The notes under the pieces were generated by a model that saw only the letters and a program-made list of their open reading frames with translations, did no database searches and was not told the origin of the DNA. DNA of 64,000 nucleotides from Winogradskyella endarachnes (GTDB lineage Bacteria > Bacteroidota > Bacteroidia > Flavobacteriales > Flavobacteriaceae). Shown here piece after piece: positions 6,987-17,364 of this stretch; the first letter of the stretch is position 1, and each line of letters opens with the position of its first letter. Where the stretch lies: contig NZ_WOWS01000001.1 of NCBI RefSeq assembly GCF_009741275.1, forward strand, positions 62,001-126,000. Reading direction: 5' to 3'. The position numbers and the translations under genes are program-made.

Positions 6987-9596
6987 TTATTGTAATTCTT
7001 CTGCAACTAAATCTCCTTGATTTCTAAAGACTAGCTGCCCATCAAATTCATCTAATAAAATAATACTATCTGTAGTCACTTTTCCTGCTAGTATTTCTTT
7101 ACTTAGCTGGTTGAGTACATCTTTTTGTATAACTCGTTTTACAGGTCTTGCTCCATATTCTGGGTTATAACCTTTCTCTGCCAAATAGCTTAAAGCCTCT
7201 GGTGTAGCATCAAAAGTAATGCCTTGTTTTGCTATCATTTTGGTGATACCTTTTAGTTGTAAGCTTACAATATCTACAATGTTCTCTTTTGAAAGCGGTG
7301 TAAACATAATGGTATCATCTATTCGGTTTAAAAACTCTGGTCTTACACTTTGTTTTAAAACAGCAAGGACATCTATTTTTGCAGCTTCCATAGCAGAAGG
7401 TATATCCTTAGTAGCTTCAAAACGCTCTTGTATTAAATGACTTCCTATGTTAGAGGTCATTATTATAATAGTGTTTTTAAAATCTGCAATTCTACCTTTA
7501 TTATCTGTTAATCTACCTTCATCTAATACTTGTAATAAAATATTAAATGTGTCTGGATGCGCTTTTTCAATCTCATCTAATAAAACTACAGAATAAGGCT
7601 TACGTCTTACTGCTTCTGTTAATTGTCCGCCTTCATCGTAACCAACATATCCAGGAGGTGCGCCAACTAACCTGCTTACCGCGTGGCGTTCTTGATATTC
7701 ACTCATATCTATACGCGTCATGGCGTTTTCATCATCAAATAGATATTCTGCTAATGCTTTTGCAAGTTCTGTTTTACCCACACCAGTAGTTCCTAAAAAT
7801 AAGAAGGTACCTAATGGTTTTTGCGGGTTTTGAAGTCCTGCTCTGGATCTACGTACAGCATCACTAACGGCTTCAATAGCTTCTTCTTGCCCAACAACAC
7901 GTTTGTGTAATTCGTCTTCAAGTTTAAGGAGTTTTTCACGATCACTTTGCAACATTTTTGTGACAGGTATGCCTGTCCATTTGGCTACAACATCTGCAAT
8001 ATCTTCGTAATTAACTTCTTCCTTAATTAATGAAGTGTCTTGTTGTTCTGCTAACTCAATCTGATATTTCTCTAACTTTTCATTAGCCTCTTTAATTTTC
8101 CCATATCTGATTTCGGCAACCTTTCCGTAATCGCCATCGCGTTCGGCGCGTTCAGCTTCAAGTTTATAATTTTCTATTTCTTGCTTTATATTCTGAACAT
8201 TTTCTACGACTTCTTTTTCAGATTTCCATTTAGCATTGAGTTCATTACGTTCTTCCTTGAGATTAGCTAAATCTGCTTTTAAGCTTTTTAATTTTGTTTC
8301 ATCTTTTTCGCGCTTAATGGCTTCATGCTCAATTTCTAGCTGCATAATTTTACGGTCTAAAACATCTAATTCTTCTGGTTTAGAGTTAATTTCCATACGT
8401 AATTTAGAAGCAGCTTCATCCATTAAATCTATGGCTTTATCTGGTAAAAATCGATTTGTTATGTAGCGTTGCGATAATTCTACCGCACCAATAATGGCCT
8501 CATCTTTAATTCTAACTTTATGGTGCGCTTCATATTTTTCTTTAATACCACGAAGAATAGAAATGGCACTCTCGGTATCTGGTTCATCTACTTTTACCAT
8601 TTGAAAACGTCGCTCTAAAGCTTTGTCTTGTTCAAAATATTTTTGGTATTCATCTAAAGTAGTGGCACCAATAGCTCTTAATTCGCCACGTGCTAAAGCA
8701 GGTTTTAAAATATTAGCTGCATCCATGGCACCTTGTCCACCACCTGCACCCACAAGTGTATGAATTTCGTCTATAAATAAAACGATATCTCCATTACTTT
8801 CTGTTACTTCTTTGATAACGGCTTTTAAACGTTCTTCAAATTCACCTTTAAATTTTGCACCTGCAATAAGTGCTCCCATATCTAAAGCAAAAATTTGCTT
8901 GTCTTTTAGATTTTCTGGTATATCGCCATCAATAATTCTGTGCGCTAATCCTTCTGCAATAGCGGTTTTACCAGTACCTGGTTCACCAACTAAAATGGGG
9001 TTGTTTTTTGTTCTACGAGATAAAATTTGAAGAATTCTTCGTATTTCTTCATCTCTACCAATTACAGGGTCTAACTTACCATCTTCTGCAAGCTGATTTA
9101 AGTTTTTAGCGTATTTATTAAGTGAGTTATAGGTCTCTTCTTGGTTTTGAGAGGTTACTCTATCGCCTTTTCTTAATTCTTCAATTGCAGCATTTAAGCC
9201 TTTTTCTGTAACGCCTTGGTCTTTTAAAATTTGAGCAATTTTACTTTTAGATTTAAAAATGGCTAAAACTAAATGTTCTACGGAAACGTAGTCGTCATTC
9301 ATTTTTTTAGCTATAATTGAGGATTCGTTTAAGGTTTTACTCGCCTCACGAGATATCATTATATCTGCTCCAGAAACTTTAGGGAAACGCTCTAGTTCTT
9401 TTTCTAAAATTTGATGAAGCATGGATACGTTAACATTCAACTTTTTTAGTAAGAATGGTAAAACGTTTTCATCAACGTTAAATAAAGCTTTAAAAATATG
9501 CTCGTTTTCTATTTGTTGATGACCTAAACCTTGAGCCAGCTGTTGTGCTTGCTGTATGGCTTCTTGTGATTTAATTGTATAATTATTAAAGTTCAT
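6987..9596 (-). CDS. clpB: ATP-dependent disaggregase ClpB
   Basis: Hexameric AAA+ chaperone that, with DnaK, pulls polypeptides out of aggregates after heat or other stress. It is 869 residues, full length. Domain order: Clp N-domain repeats (1-145), AAA1 with Walker A GEPGTGKT (204-211) and Walker [10 protein letters not shown], the coiled-coil middle domain rich in [19 protein letters not shown] (about 400-525), AAA2 with Walker A GTTGVGKT (about 607-614), and the C-terminal small domain with [11 protein letters not shown]. The middle domain separates it from ClpA and ClpC. The promoter region (9597-9879) is shared with a divergent histidine kinase. No CIRCE-type repeat was found. Confidence 0.98.
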   Translation of the reverse strand: MNFNNYTIKSQEAIQQAQQLAQGLGHQQIENEHIFKALFNVDENVLPFLLKKLNVNVSMLHQILEKELERFPKVSGADIMISREASKTLNESSIIAKKMNDDYVSVEHLVLAIFKSKSKIAQILKDQGVTEKGLNAAIEELRKGDRVTSQNQEETYNSLNKYAKNLNQLAEDGKLDPVIGRDEEIRRILQILSRRTKNNPILVGEPGTGKTAIAEGLAHRIIDGDIPENLKDKQIFALDMGALIAGAKFKGEFEERLKAVIKEVTESNGDIVLFIDEIHTLVGAGGGQGAMDAANILKPALARGELRAIGATTLDEYQKYFEQDKALERRFQMVKVDEPDTESAISILRGIKEKYEAHHKVRIKDEAIIGAVELSQRYITNRFLPDKAIDLMDEAASKLRMEINSKPEELDVLDRKIMQLEIEHEAIKREKDETKLKSLKADLANLKEERNELNAKWKSEKEVVENVQNIKQEIENYKLEAERAERDGDYGKVAEIRYGKIKEANEKLEKYQIELAEQQDTSLIKEEVNYEDIADVVAKWTGIPVTKMLQSDREKLLKLEDELHKRVVGQEEAIEAVSDAVRRSRAGLQNPQKPLGTFLFLGTTGVGKTELAKALAEYLFDDENAMTRIDMSEYQERHAVSRLVGAPPGYVGYDEGGQLTEAVRRKPYSVVLLDEIEKAHPDTFNILLQVLDEGRLTDNKGRIADFKNTIIIMTSNIGSHLIQERFEATKDIPSAMEAAKIDVLAVLKQSVRPEFLNRIDDTIMFTPLSKENIVDIVSLQLKGITKMIAKQGITFDATPEALSYLAEKGYNPEYGARPVKRVIQKDVLNQLSKEILAGKVTTDSIILLDEFDGQLVFRNQGDLVAEELQ

Positions 9597-9879
9597 CTTT
9601 TATTTTGTTCTTATTGTTATGTTATTGTTTTCAATGTACTATTCAACATTCTTACCAAAGTTGATTTGTAGTATAATTATGACAAAAAGGCACAATGTGT
9701 TGATGTAGATATGACGTTTTGTCTGGGTGTCGGTGCTATTTAACTGATTTATTATTATTTATACCGAAAATAAAATAGAAATAAATATTAATTATTTATA
9801 TAAATTGTCATTAAATTTTCCTTTTTTAGTATTTCGAATTGAAATAATATAGACCCTAACCATATTTTATTTCATTTAA
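9597..9879. other. Divergent promoter region clpB / histidine kinase
   Basis: 283 bp, A+T rich, no gene. On the minus strand CAACTTTG near 9656-9663 is one mismatch from TAnnTTTG and could drive clpB. Before the kinase there is an inverted repeat TATTTC-GAATT-GAAATA (9830-9846), of uncertain meaning. No CIRCE element is visible. Confidence 0.4.
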
Positions 9880-12759
9880 ATGATGGAAATTCAGAAAAAA
9901 ATTGAGAAGCGTTATTTCTTATTTATAGCTACAATAGTAGTTTGTGTAATTATTGTCATTGCCATATTTCAAAGTTATGTTGAGGAGCAAAAAAGAATTG
10001 TAAATTTTACAGAGGCGCTGGAGTTACAAATGTTAACCTGCCGTAATGTAGTTAATAAAATACATTTTATTTCTGATAATTACTCTAATGCTTCAGATTA
10101 TAAGAGACTAGAAGATTTTAAATCTTACAGTAATGGTTTTATTAGTAGCCATAAGTCTATTTATAAAAAAATTGTACTCGAGAATGAAAATAGTAGTTCT
10201 AAAAATCGTTTTTACATAGATTCTATTTTTTCAATAAGTAACTCTAGTATTGAAAAAATAAATACAATTTCTAATGCATTAGTTAAAGGACAACAAAATT
10301 TACCCAATATTGATAACAAATTTCATGAGGCAGAAGCAACTTATCTTCATGCTATGAATACACTTTTAATTCATCAACAAAATGTTATAAAAACAAGATT
10401 AGATGATTTAAAAAAGGTAATTGTTATTGTTGCTATTTTGTTTGGCTTATTTGTTTTGGGTGGCTTTTTCATCATCTTAATTCCTGTATTTGATAATTTA
10501 TTAAGTTCAAATAAAGTATTAACAGACTTAAAATCTAGTTTATTAGCAAAGGAAAAATATAATAGAATTTTTATAGAACAATCTCCTAGTTCTATGGCCA
10601 TGTTAGATAATGACATGAAATATATTGCAGCTTCAGAAAAGTGGAAAGAAGATTATAAAATTACTGATAAGCATATTATAGGTAAATCTCATTATGACAT
10701 TTTTCCAGAAATAACAGACGATTGGAAAGCACTACACCAAAAATGTTTAAAAGGAGAAATAGATATATGTGATGAGGCACCTTTTATACGAAAAGATGGA
10801 ACTGTACAATGGCTGTCTTGGGATGTAAGACCTTGGTATCTTTCTGAGAATGAAATTGGAGGATTGTTAATGTACTCTCGGGATATAACAAAACTAAAAA
10901 ACGATGAAATTGCTAAACTTAGAGTAGAACAAATTTTAGAGAGTACAACTAAAGTTGCTCGCATAGGCGCTTGGGAAGTTGATATGAAAACAGATAAAAT
11001 GTTTTTTAGTGATATTTCTAAAGAAATTTTAAAACTACCTGAAGATTATGAAGTTTATTCTAAAAAGAGTTTACATTTTTATAATACTGAAGTTAGTAGA
11101 ACACAAATTGTAAATGCTATACAACGATTAATAAAAACTGGAGAGCCCTTTGATTTAGAATTAGAGATTATGGATATGGATGGCGAAGAAAAGTGGATAA
11201 GAGATATAGGGCAAGCCGAATTTGTAAATGGAGAATGTATCAGACTATACGGTGTTTTTCAGGATATCACAGTTCTTAAGAAGTCAGAAAATGCACTAAA
11301 AAAACAAAATCAATTATTAAATTTTGCAGAAGAAATGAACGTAACAGGACATTGGCAATGGAATGTGAAAGCTAATTCTGTAAAATGGTCTTCAAACCTC
11401 TATAAAATAGTAGATATGGATGAAGCAACTGCAAATGTTACACCAGAAACATTTTTTGAGATTACGCATCCAGATGATTTTGAAATGGTCTCAAAACATT
11501 TTGAGAGTAAGTTTATGGATAATAAATTTAATCAGGATATTATTTATAGAATAATTACAGCCAAAGGTAAAGTAAAAATAATACAGGTATTAAGTAAATT
11601 ATTTAAAGATAGTTCTGGAGAAATTATAGAAATTATAGGAACATTTCAGGATATAACACATCAACGAACTGCAGAGATTAAATTTAGAGGATTATTAGAG
11701 TCTGCACCAGATGCTATGGTAATTATCAATAAAGATTCTATTGTTCATTTAAGTAATAAGCAAGCAGAGCGTATATTTGGCTATTCTTCTACAGAGTTGT
11801 TAGGGCAACCAATATCGGTATTAGTTCCAAAATCTGTTCAAGCTAATTTAGAAGCGATTCAAAAACAATTTATAGATAATCCAGAAGAATTACGTTTAAG
11901 TGAGGTAAAGGAGTTAATTGGTGTAAACAAAGATGGAAGAGAATTTCCTATAAATATTAGTTTAAGTCCATTGCAGACAGAAGATGGTTTACTAATTTCA
12001 ATTGCAATTAGGGATATTACCAATGAAAAAGAATATGAAGATAAGATTTTGAAATCTAATAAAAATTTAGAATTAACCGCGTTAAAATTAACCAACCAAA
12101 ACGTGCAATTGGCGGATTTTGCTCAGATAACATCGCATAATTTAAGAGCACCTGTTAGTAATCTTAATTCTCTTATAGACATGTACCAAATGTCTACAGA
12201 AGAGGGTGAAAAAGCTATGGTTTTTGAGAAATTTGAAAAAGTAGTAATTCATCTTACCAATACGTTGAATAACTTAATAGATGCCTTAAAAATCAAGAAC
12301 AAAGTTGTTGAGAAACAAAATATTAGTTTAACTTCAGCATTTAAGCATGCAGAGGCTAAATTAGCTCCTCAGATTATAGAATCTAATGCAAGAATAACAT
12401 CAGACTTTAGTGCAATAGATGAAATATTCTTCAATAAAACCTACATTGAAAGTATTTTTCTTAACTTGTTAGAAAATTCAATAAAGTATAAATCTAATGA
12501 TAGAACGCCAGAAATACATGTAAAATCTTACACTATTGATGGTAAAATTAAATTAGAAATAACAGATAATGGGTTGGGAATTAATTTAAAGAGGCATGGA
12601 AAAAAGTTATTTGGGCTAAATAAAGTGTTTCATAGACATCCAGATGCTAAAGGTGTTGGCCTTTTTATGACAAAAATGCAAATAGAATCGATGGGAGGCA
12701 GTATTAAAGCAGAAAGTATTGTTGACCAAGGCACCAAATTTATAATAAACTTTAACTAA
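9880..12759 (+). CDS. Multi-PAS membrane sensor histidine kinase
   Basis: 959 residues. A membrane helix at about 13-31 and a second at about 180-203 bracket a helical extracytoplasmic sensor of about 150 residues. The cytoplasmic part has about four PAS/PAC modules in series (about 222-335, 345-470, 475-595, 600-720), each ending in a block such as SRDITKLK, GVFQDITVLK, GTFQDITHQR or IAIRDITNEK. The kinase core follows: phospho-acceptor His753 in ITSHNLRAPV, N box NLLENSIKYK, G1 box ITDNGLGIN and G2 box GVGLFMTKMQIESMGG. This architecture predicts an input that is both extracytoplasmic and intracellular; the signal is unknown. The response regulator follows after 3 bp. The first two codons are both Met, so the start could be 9880 or 9883. 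Confidence 0.93.
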   Translation: MMEIQKKIEKRYFLFIATIVVCVIIVIAIFQSYVEEQKRIVNFTEALELQMLTCRNVVNKIHFISDNYSNASDYKRLEDFKSYSNGFISSHKSIYKKIVLENENSSSKNRFYIDSIFSISNSSIEKINTISNALVKGQQNLPNIDNKFHEAEATYLHAMNTLLIHQQNVIKTRLDDLKKVIVIVAILFGLFVLGGFFIILIPVFDNLLSSNKVLTDLKSSLLAKEKYNRIFIEQSPSSMAMLDNDMKYIAASEKWKEDYKITDKHIIGKSHYDIFPEITDDWKALHQKCLKGEIDICDEAPFIRKDGTVQWLSWDVRPWYLSENEIGGLLMYSRDITKLKNDEIAKLRVEQILESTTKVARIGAWEVDMKTDKMFFSDISKEILKLPEDYEVYSKKSLHFYNTEVSRTQIVNAIQRLIKTGEPFDLELEIMDMDGEEKWIRDIGQAEFVNGECIRLYGVFQDITVLKKSENALKKQNQLLNFAEEMNVTGHWQWNVKANSVKWSSNLYKIVDMDEATANVTPETFFEITHPDDFEMVSKHFESKFMDNKFNQDIIYRIITAKGKVKIIQVLSKLFKDSSGEIIEIIGTFQDITHQRTAEIKFRGLLESAPDAMVIINKDSIVHLSNKQAERIFGYSSTELLGQPISVLVPKSVQANLEAIQKQFIDNPEELRLSEVKELIGVNKDGREFPINISLSPLQTEDGLLISIAIRDITNEKEYEDKILKSNKNLELTALKLTNQNVQLADFAQITSHNLRAPVSNLNSLIDMYQMSTEEGEKAMVFEKFEKVVIHLTNTLNNLIDALKIKNKVVEKQNISLTSAFKHAEAKLAPQIIESNARITSDFSAIDEIFFNKTYIESIFLNLLENSIKYKSNDRTPEIHVKSYTIDGKIKLEITDNGLGINLKRHGKKLFGLNKVFHRHPDAKGVGLFMTKMQIESMGGSIKAESIVDQGTKFIINFN

Positions 12760-12762
12760 ATA

Positions 12763-13173
12763 ATGAGAAACGTACTAAATATTTGTATTGTAGATGATGA
12801 TGAAATTTACAAATTTACAGTAGTAAAAACATTAGAAGCATTAGACTTTGATAAAAACATAAAAGCATTTGCAGATGGCGAGGAAGCTTTTGATTTTTTA
12901 ATTAATAACTTAAATAATGAGCTAGAATTACCAGACGTTATTTTCTTAGATATTAATATGCCTATAATGGATGGTTTTGAGTTTATGGAAGAGTATATAA
13001 AAATAAAACCTAAAGTAGGTAAAAAGATAACAATTTACATGGTTTCTTCTTCTGTAGACCCAGTAGATATAGAGAAGGCAAAAAATATTAGTGAAATATC
13101 AGATTATATTATAAAACCAATAAAACCTGGAGAATTAAGAGCAATCATTACTAATTTGTATAGTGATAATTGA
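12763..13173 (+). CDS. Single-domain response regulator
   Basis: 136 residues made only of a CheY-like receiver. Acidic pocket residues are D11-D13 (IVDDDE), the phospho-acceptor is D63 in VIFLDINMP, and the conserved lysine is K118 in YIIKPIKP. No DNA-binding or enzymatic output domain follows, so it must act by protein contact, as a phosphorelay intermediate or as a partner of the kinase. It begins 3 bp after the histidine kinase stop and is surely co-translated with it. The form is the Rcp1-like type common in Bacteroidota. Confidence 0.93.
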   Translation: MRNVLNICIVDDDEIYKFTVVKTLEALDFDKNIKAFADGEEAFDFLINNLNNELELPDVIFLDINMPIMDGFEFMEEYIKIKPKVGKKITIYMVSSSVDPVDIEKAKNISEISDYIIKPIKPGELRAIITNLYSDN

Positions 13174-13215
13174 AAGTTTTAATTTTTTTAACGACTTACC
13201 AATAAAAAACAATAA

Positions 13216-13605
13216 ATGGGATTATTTAATAAAATGTTTGGAGGTAATGATAGAGCATCTAAAGAAGAAAAGATTTTAGCATGGCAACCTTTAAATAATG
13301 TGTCTCAATTAGAAGATATTGCTGAAAAATCTAATTTAAAAACTCAAATAATTTTTAAGCACTCTACCAGATGTGGTATTAGTAGAATGGTAATGAATCA
13401 GTTTGTAGCAGCCTATAATTTAGATTTAAATGCAGATTTATATTATCTAGATTTATTGAGTTACAGAGACGTGTCTAATGAAGTGGGTTATAAATTTCAG
13501 GTAATGCATCAGTCTCCTCAACTATTGGTAATAAAGAATGGTGTAGTTGTTACAACCGCTAGCCACGGAAGTATTAACGAAATAGACTTAGAAAAATATA
13601 GTTAA
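13216..13605 (+). CDS. ytxJ: YtxJ-type monothiol protein of the bacillithiol system
   Basis: 129 residues. The core FKHSTRCGISRMV, with a single active-site cysteine (C53) followed by Gly, marks the YtxJ family, thioredoxin-fold monothiol proteins thought to remove bacillithiol from mixed disulfides. The conserved ending SPQLLVIKNG is also seen. No signal peptide is present, so it is cytoplasmic. It follows the response regulator by 42 bp in the same direction and is followed after 3 bp by a membrane protein gene. Bacillithiol synthesis genes are not in the window. The family call is firm; the exact reaction is inferred. Confidence 0.9.
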   Translation: MGLFNKMFGGNDRASKEEKILAWQPLNNVSQLEDIAEKSNLKTQIIFKHSTRCGISRMVMNQFVAAYNLDLNADLYYLDLLSYRDVSNEVGYKFQVMHQSPQLLVIKNGVVVTTASHGSINEIDLEKYS

Positions 13606-13608
13606 GTC

Positions 13609-14130
13609 TTGAGTTTATATAATAGATTTAAGATTACCAAAAAAGATTTAGAAAAACGTAGTTATGGTATTCATTTTTCTGGTTTAGATGACGTGTTTTT
13701 GGAATTTCTTGCCCAAGAAAAACAAAAAGAAAACCCGCTTTTAAGTGACTTGTACCTAGCAACTTTAGTTAAAAAAAGAAATAAACAAATTAATTCAAGT
13801 ATCTATACATTATCTACATTAGGTATTGTTTGTTTAGTCATTGGTTTATATAAATTCTTTTATACAGAAGCTTTAGTAGGTGTTAATTTATTCACGCAAT
13901 TTCCCCTAATTTCTAATGGTGCCATTGAGATTGCTGGAAGTCTGTTTTTATTAATTGGGAGTTATTATAGTTTTGTAAAACGAAAAGACGTGTTAGAAAG
14001 ATTGGTAAAATCGGATTTAATTGAAGCTTTAAAAAAATTTAAAAGAGAAAAAGATATATTAGCATCTGCTCCGAGTAAAAAGCAAAAACGATTTAAAAAG
14101 TCTTTTAAGGTTGGCAAAAAGAAATCCTAG
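13609..14130 (+). CDS. Membrane protein of unknown function
   Basis: 173 residues from a TTG start 3 bp after the ytxJ stop. No in-frame ATG is available nearby, and the close coupling supports the TTG. Two membrane helices at about 62-80 and 100-120 separate a charged N-terminal cytoplasmic region from a very basic C-terminal tail (SAPSKKQKRFKKSFKVGKKK). I recognise no family. Its position suggests co-expression with ytxJ and perhaps with the kinase and regulator. Confidence 0.8.
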   Translation: MSLYNRFKITKKDLEKRSYGIHFSGLDDVFLEFLAQEKQKENPLLSDLYLATLVKKRNKQINSSIYTLSTLGIVCLVIGLYKFFYTEALVGVNLFTQFPLISNGAIEIAGSLFLLIGSYYSFVKRKDVLERLVKSDLIEALKKFKREKDILASAPSKKQKRFKKSFKVGKKKS

Positions 14131-14135
14131 AAAAC

Positions 14136-14164
14136 AAAAAACTCCTACCTAAGTAAGAGTTTTT
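14136..14164. terminator. Bidirectional terminator after the YtxJ operon
   Basis: AAAAACTC (14137-14144) pairs with GAGTTTTT (14157-14164) around a 12-nt loop, with A and T tracts on either side. It sits between convergent genes. Confidence 0.75.
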
Positions 14165-14184
14165 ATATACTAAGTTTTGATATT

Positions 14185-15369
14185 TCAACTTCTTCTAAAC
14201 GCATAAGAACCGATGATATCCTTAAGCTTTAGTTTTAAATCTTCACCTGTATCATAGACCATTTGTTCGTCTGTAGGGAAACGCATTTGTCTTTGGTTTA
14301 TAAGTGAAATATCGTTTTTATGTAACGCTCTTTTATCGCCTCTATAAGTTCCAAATACATTTTCAAAAACAAATCCGCTATCTATTTCAAAGGCATCTAT
14401 AATTTGATTATGTTTTAAATCTGTATAAATTACATCAGCAATTACTTGTGCAGATTTCGTTTGTAAAACTTCCGTAAAACGTGCTTTAACATTAATAATC
14501 TTATCAATCTTAATATCGTTACCTAAACTGTCTTTTTTCACATTTCCGTTTCTATCTAATTGGTATTCCCAACCATCAACAATTTGCTTTTGTCTTAAAA
14601 GTTGTGTTTCGTTAATACGCTCTGGCGAAATGTTTATTTGCTTTAATTGCAATTGCATAGCAAAATCGTAATCTATAGATTCACTAGTATTAGCGTGATA
14701 TGTTGTCCAGAAATCATTTAAACCATAGGTATTAAAATCAATTAAATTCGCTTCTAATTGTTGTAGAATAAACTGTTGTGTTTGATTCTGTACAGAAACA
14801 TGTACATAATCCATACCAGCTTCATGTGCTTCTGTAATTAAGCTTCTGTTTTCTTCAAAATTAGGATTAATTTCTTCAATATAACTGAAAATACCATGTG
14901 CTTGTCTTGCATTATATTTATCGCCAGAATCTAATAATGAAATTCCTTGGCCAATTAAATATTCAGAGGTTTTGTATCTGTAATCTACAATTTCTGAGCT
15001 GTAATCGTTAAATTCTAAATCCAGGGTTCTACCATTTATCTGCAAAGGCATTACACGTTTAATTGCGTTTTGTCTTTTTTCTAAATCTATATAAATGTTA
15101 TAAATGGTTTTGTATTGTTCTGGGTTACCATCTTTTTTAAGATGCGCAATAGCATTTAAATCTTTTTCTAAAACTTTATAGTACGCTTCCTCAAGCATTA
15201 CAATATAATCTTGCTTTCGGTTTTTGTCTTTATTGTTTTCAAGTTTTCTTAACGCTTCAGAAATAGCTTGGTCGTAATTACCATGGCTAATTGCGGTTTC
15301 AATTTGTTTTTTAGCACTACAAGATATTAGTACTGAAACAAGGACTGTTAAAAGTAAAAATCTTTTCAT
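14185..15369 (-). CDS. Lipoprotein of unknown function with N-terminal helical repeat
   Basis: 394 residues. The signal peptide ends VLISCSAKK (C17), a lipoprotein lipobox. The region after it (ETAISHGNYDQAISEALRKL) looks like one TPR-type helical hairpin, and the next 150 residues are helical. The C-terminal half (WEYQLDRNGNVKKDSLGND, then NVKARFTEVLQTKSAQVIADVIYTD) is beta-rich and not recognised. It is probably anchored in the outer membrane facing the periplasm. Monocistronic. Confidence 0.82.
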   Translation of the reverse strand: MKRFLLLTVLVSVLISCSAKKQIETAISHGNYDQAISEALRKLENNKDKNRKQDYIVMLEEAYYKVLEKDLNAIAHLKKDGNPEQYKTIYNIYIDLEKRQNAIKRVMPLQINGRTLDLEFNDYSSEIVDYRYKTSEYLIGQGISLLDSGDKYNARQAHGIFSYIEEINPNFEENRSLITEAHEAGMDYVHVSVQNQTQQFILQQLEANLIDFNTYGLNDFWTTYHANTSESIDYDFAMQLQLKQINISPERINETQLLRQKQIVDGWEYQLDRNGNVKKDSLGNDIKIDKIINVKARFTEVLQTKSAQVIADVIYTDLKHNQIIDAFEIDSGFVFENVFGTYRGDKRALHKNDISLINQRQMRFPTDEQMVYDTGEDLKLKLKDIIGSYAFRRS

Positions 15370-15491
15370 AATGTTAGGTTTTATTGGTTATGTAATAGGT
15401 AAATCCAATTATGATGCCAAACTTATTTTTAGTGGGTTTTAAAGTTTAAATGTTGAATAGTTTAAAGGTTATTTCGTTTCTTTGCAAATCA

Positions 15492-17186
15492 ATGGAAAGT
15501 ACTATGTTTAATACGGAAAACGGTTGTTTTCATCCTTTAGAAATACATTCGGAAAAACTTCCGGAACAGTTTACATTTCCGTTTTATTATACACCACATC
15601 CGCTTTGTATTAAAGCTGCAGATGAAGTAAAATCATACTTATCTGCTCAGCAAGATTTTGAACATAATTTTGGATTAGACAAATCAAAGAAAGGTTTAAA
15701 ACTAGGGAAAATGTTTGGTGTAATGTTAGTTGAAACTTTTGATGAACAATTAGGATTCCTAGCTGCATTTTCGGGAAAATTAGCAGAAAGCAATCATTTA
15801 AAAGGCTTTGTTCCGCCTGTTTATGATACTTTGAATACAGAAGGTTTTTACAAACAAAATGAAGCATATTTAAATGATTTAACGGCTAGAATTGAAGAAC
15901 TAGAACTAAATCCTGAAATTGAAAAAGCCTTAGAAAAATTAAAAAAATTAAAGCTTGAAAAGATTCAAAAACTTCAAGATTTTAAAGCCAATGCAAAAAC
16001 CGAAAAGCAAAAAAGAAAACAACGAAGAGTAGAAGCAGAGCTAAATCTTACAGATACTGAAAAAGCATTTTTTTTTGAAGAATTAAAACAACAAAGTATT
16101 CAGAGTAATATAGATTTAAAATATTTAAAACTACATCTGGAAGATGCGCTGAACAAAGCAGAAAAGAATTTAGCCCAATTACAAAACCCAATTGAAGCTT
16201 TAAAATTAGAACGAAAAACATTGTCGGCTCGTTTGCAAAAAGAAATTCACGAGCATTATAAATTTTTAAATGCTAAAGGCGAAACCAAAGATTTAATCAC
16301 AATATTTAATAATACAGACTTAGGAAAACCACCTTCAGCTGCTGGCGAATGTGCTGCGCCTAAGTTGTTTCAGTATGCATATCAAAATAATTTAAAGCCT
16401 ATTGCAATGGCCGAATTTTATTGGGGAATTGCGCCAACTAAAGAAGTTAGAAAACATGGTCAGTTTTATCCATCTTGCAGAGGACGATGCGAACCTATTT
16501 TAGGACACATGATGCAAGGTTTAGACGTAGAACCAAATCCTATTGAATTGGCTGGTGTGTTTAATGGCGAACTTGAGATAATCTATGAAGACGATTATTT
16601 ACTACTGGTAAACAAACCACATGAGTTTCTATCAGTGCCAGGTAAAACTATTAAAGATTCTGTTTTAACAAGAATGCAAGCGTATTTACCAAATGCAACA
16701 GGTCCTTTATTGTTGCATCGTTTAGATATGTCCACTTCAGGATTATTATTGGTAGCTAAAAATGAAAGAACACACAAAAAGCTACAAAAACAGTTTATAG
16801 AACGCACTGTAAAAAAGTGCTATGTGGCTTTGTTAGATGGAGTTTTAAATGTTGAACAAGGCCTTATTGATTTACCATTAAGAGTAGATTTAAACAACAG
16901 ACCAAGGCAATTGGTTTGTTACGAACACGGTAAAAAAGCCACAACAAAATTTGAAGTTGTTGAGGTCGTAGATAATAAAACAAGGATTCATTTTTATCCA
17001 ATCTCTGGTAGAACACATCAGTTGCGTATACATGCTGCGCATCATAAAGGACTAAATATGCCAATAGTTGGCGATGATTTATACGGAAGAATTTCAAACC
17101 GATTACACCTTCATGCCGAGAGTTTGAGTTTTGAGCATCCTGTAAAGAAAGAGTGGGTTAGTTTTAGTTGTGAGGCTTCGTTTTAG
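15492..17186 (+). CDS. RluA-family pseudouridine synthase with long N-terminal extension
   Basis: Isomerises uridine to pseudouridine in rRNA or tRNA. The catalytic Asp is in HRLDMSTSGLL (D412 from this start), followed by YVALLDG, RQLVCYEHGKKATT, SGRTHQLRIHAA and GDDLYG, all RluA blocks. The catalytic domain occupies only the last 215 residues. Before it comes about 345 residues with a lysine/glutamate-rich coiled coil (residues about 130-230) and a cysteine-bearing block GECAAPKLFQYAY..PSCRGRCEPILGHMM. No S4 domain is seen. The start at 15492 is preferred over 15450 because a near -7 box, TTTCTTTG (15477-15484), lies just upstream of it. Confidence 0.9.
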   Translation: MESTMFNTENGCFHPLEIHSEKLPEQFTFPFYYTPHPLCIKAADEVKSYLSAQQDFEHNFGLDKSKKGLKLGKMFGVMLVETFDEQLGFLAAFSGKLAESNHLKGFVPPVYDTLNTEGFYKQNEAYLNDLTARIEELELNPEIEKALEKLKKLKLEKIQKLQDFKANAKTEKQKRKQRRVEAELNLTDTEKAFFFEELKQQSIQSNIDLKYLKLHLEDALNKAEKNLAQLQNPIEALKLERKTLSARLQKEIHEHYKFLNAKGETKDLITIFNNTDLGKPPSAAGECAAPKLFQYAYQNNLKPIAMAEFYWGIAPTKEVRKHGQFYPSCRGRCEPILGHMMQGLDVEPNPIELAGVFNGELEIIYEDDYLLLVNKPHEFLSVPGKTIKDSVLTRMQAYLPNATGPLLLHRLDMSTSGLLLVAKNERTHKKLQKQFIERTVKKCYVALLDGVLNVEQGLIDLPLRVDLNNRPRQLVCYEHGKKATTKFEVVEVVDNKTRIHFYPISGRTHQLRIHAAHHKGLNMPIVGDDLYGRISNRLHLHAESLSFEHPVKKEWVSFSCEASF

Positions 17187-17364
17187 TCTTAGTCTCAGTT
17201 GAGAATAAAAATTGTAAAGTAGAAAGTAATAAGTTTAAAGTGTAAAGTTAAACGTGACTTGTGATTAGTAAAAAGTTTAGAGTTTTAGTTAGTTGAAATA
17301 TGTTTAATAAAAAAAGAAGATTAAAGTTATTTTACTCTAATCTTCCTTCTATATTTTTTAGATT
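17187..17364. other. Intergenic low-complexity tract upstream of heptamer array
   Basis: No gene. The stretch 17200-17275 is a degenerate run of AAAGT/AAGTT-like words. A hairpin follows at 17316-17345 and then the ACTGAAC array. Confidence 0.5.
17316..17345. terminator. Terminator hairpin between RluA-family gene and fahA
   Basis: GAAGATTAAAGT (17316-17327) and ACTCTAATCTTC (17334-17345) pair over 12 positions with one mismatch around a 6-nt loop. An A tract lies before it and a T-rich stretch after it, in a convergent gap. Confidence 0.65.

Noticed and set aside
9597-9879. CIRCE or other heat-shock operator upstream of clpB
   Set aside because: No TTAGCACTC-type inverted repeat is visible; only a weak unrelated inverted repeat at 9830-9846.
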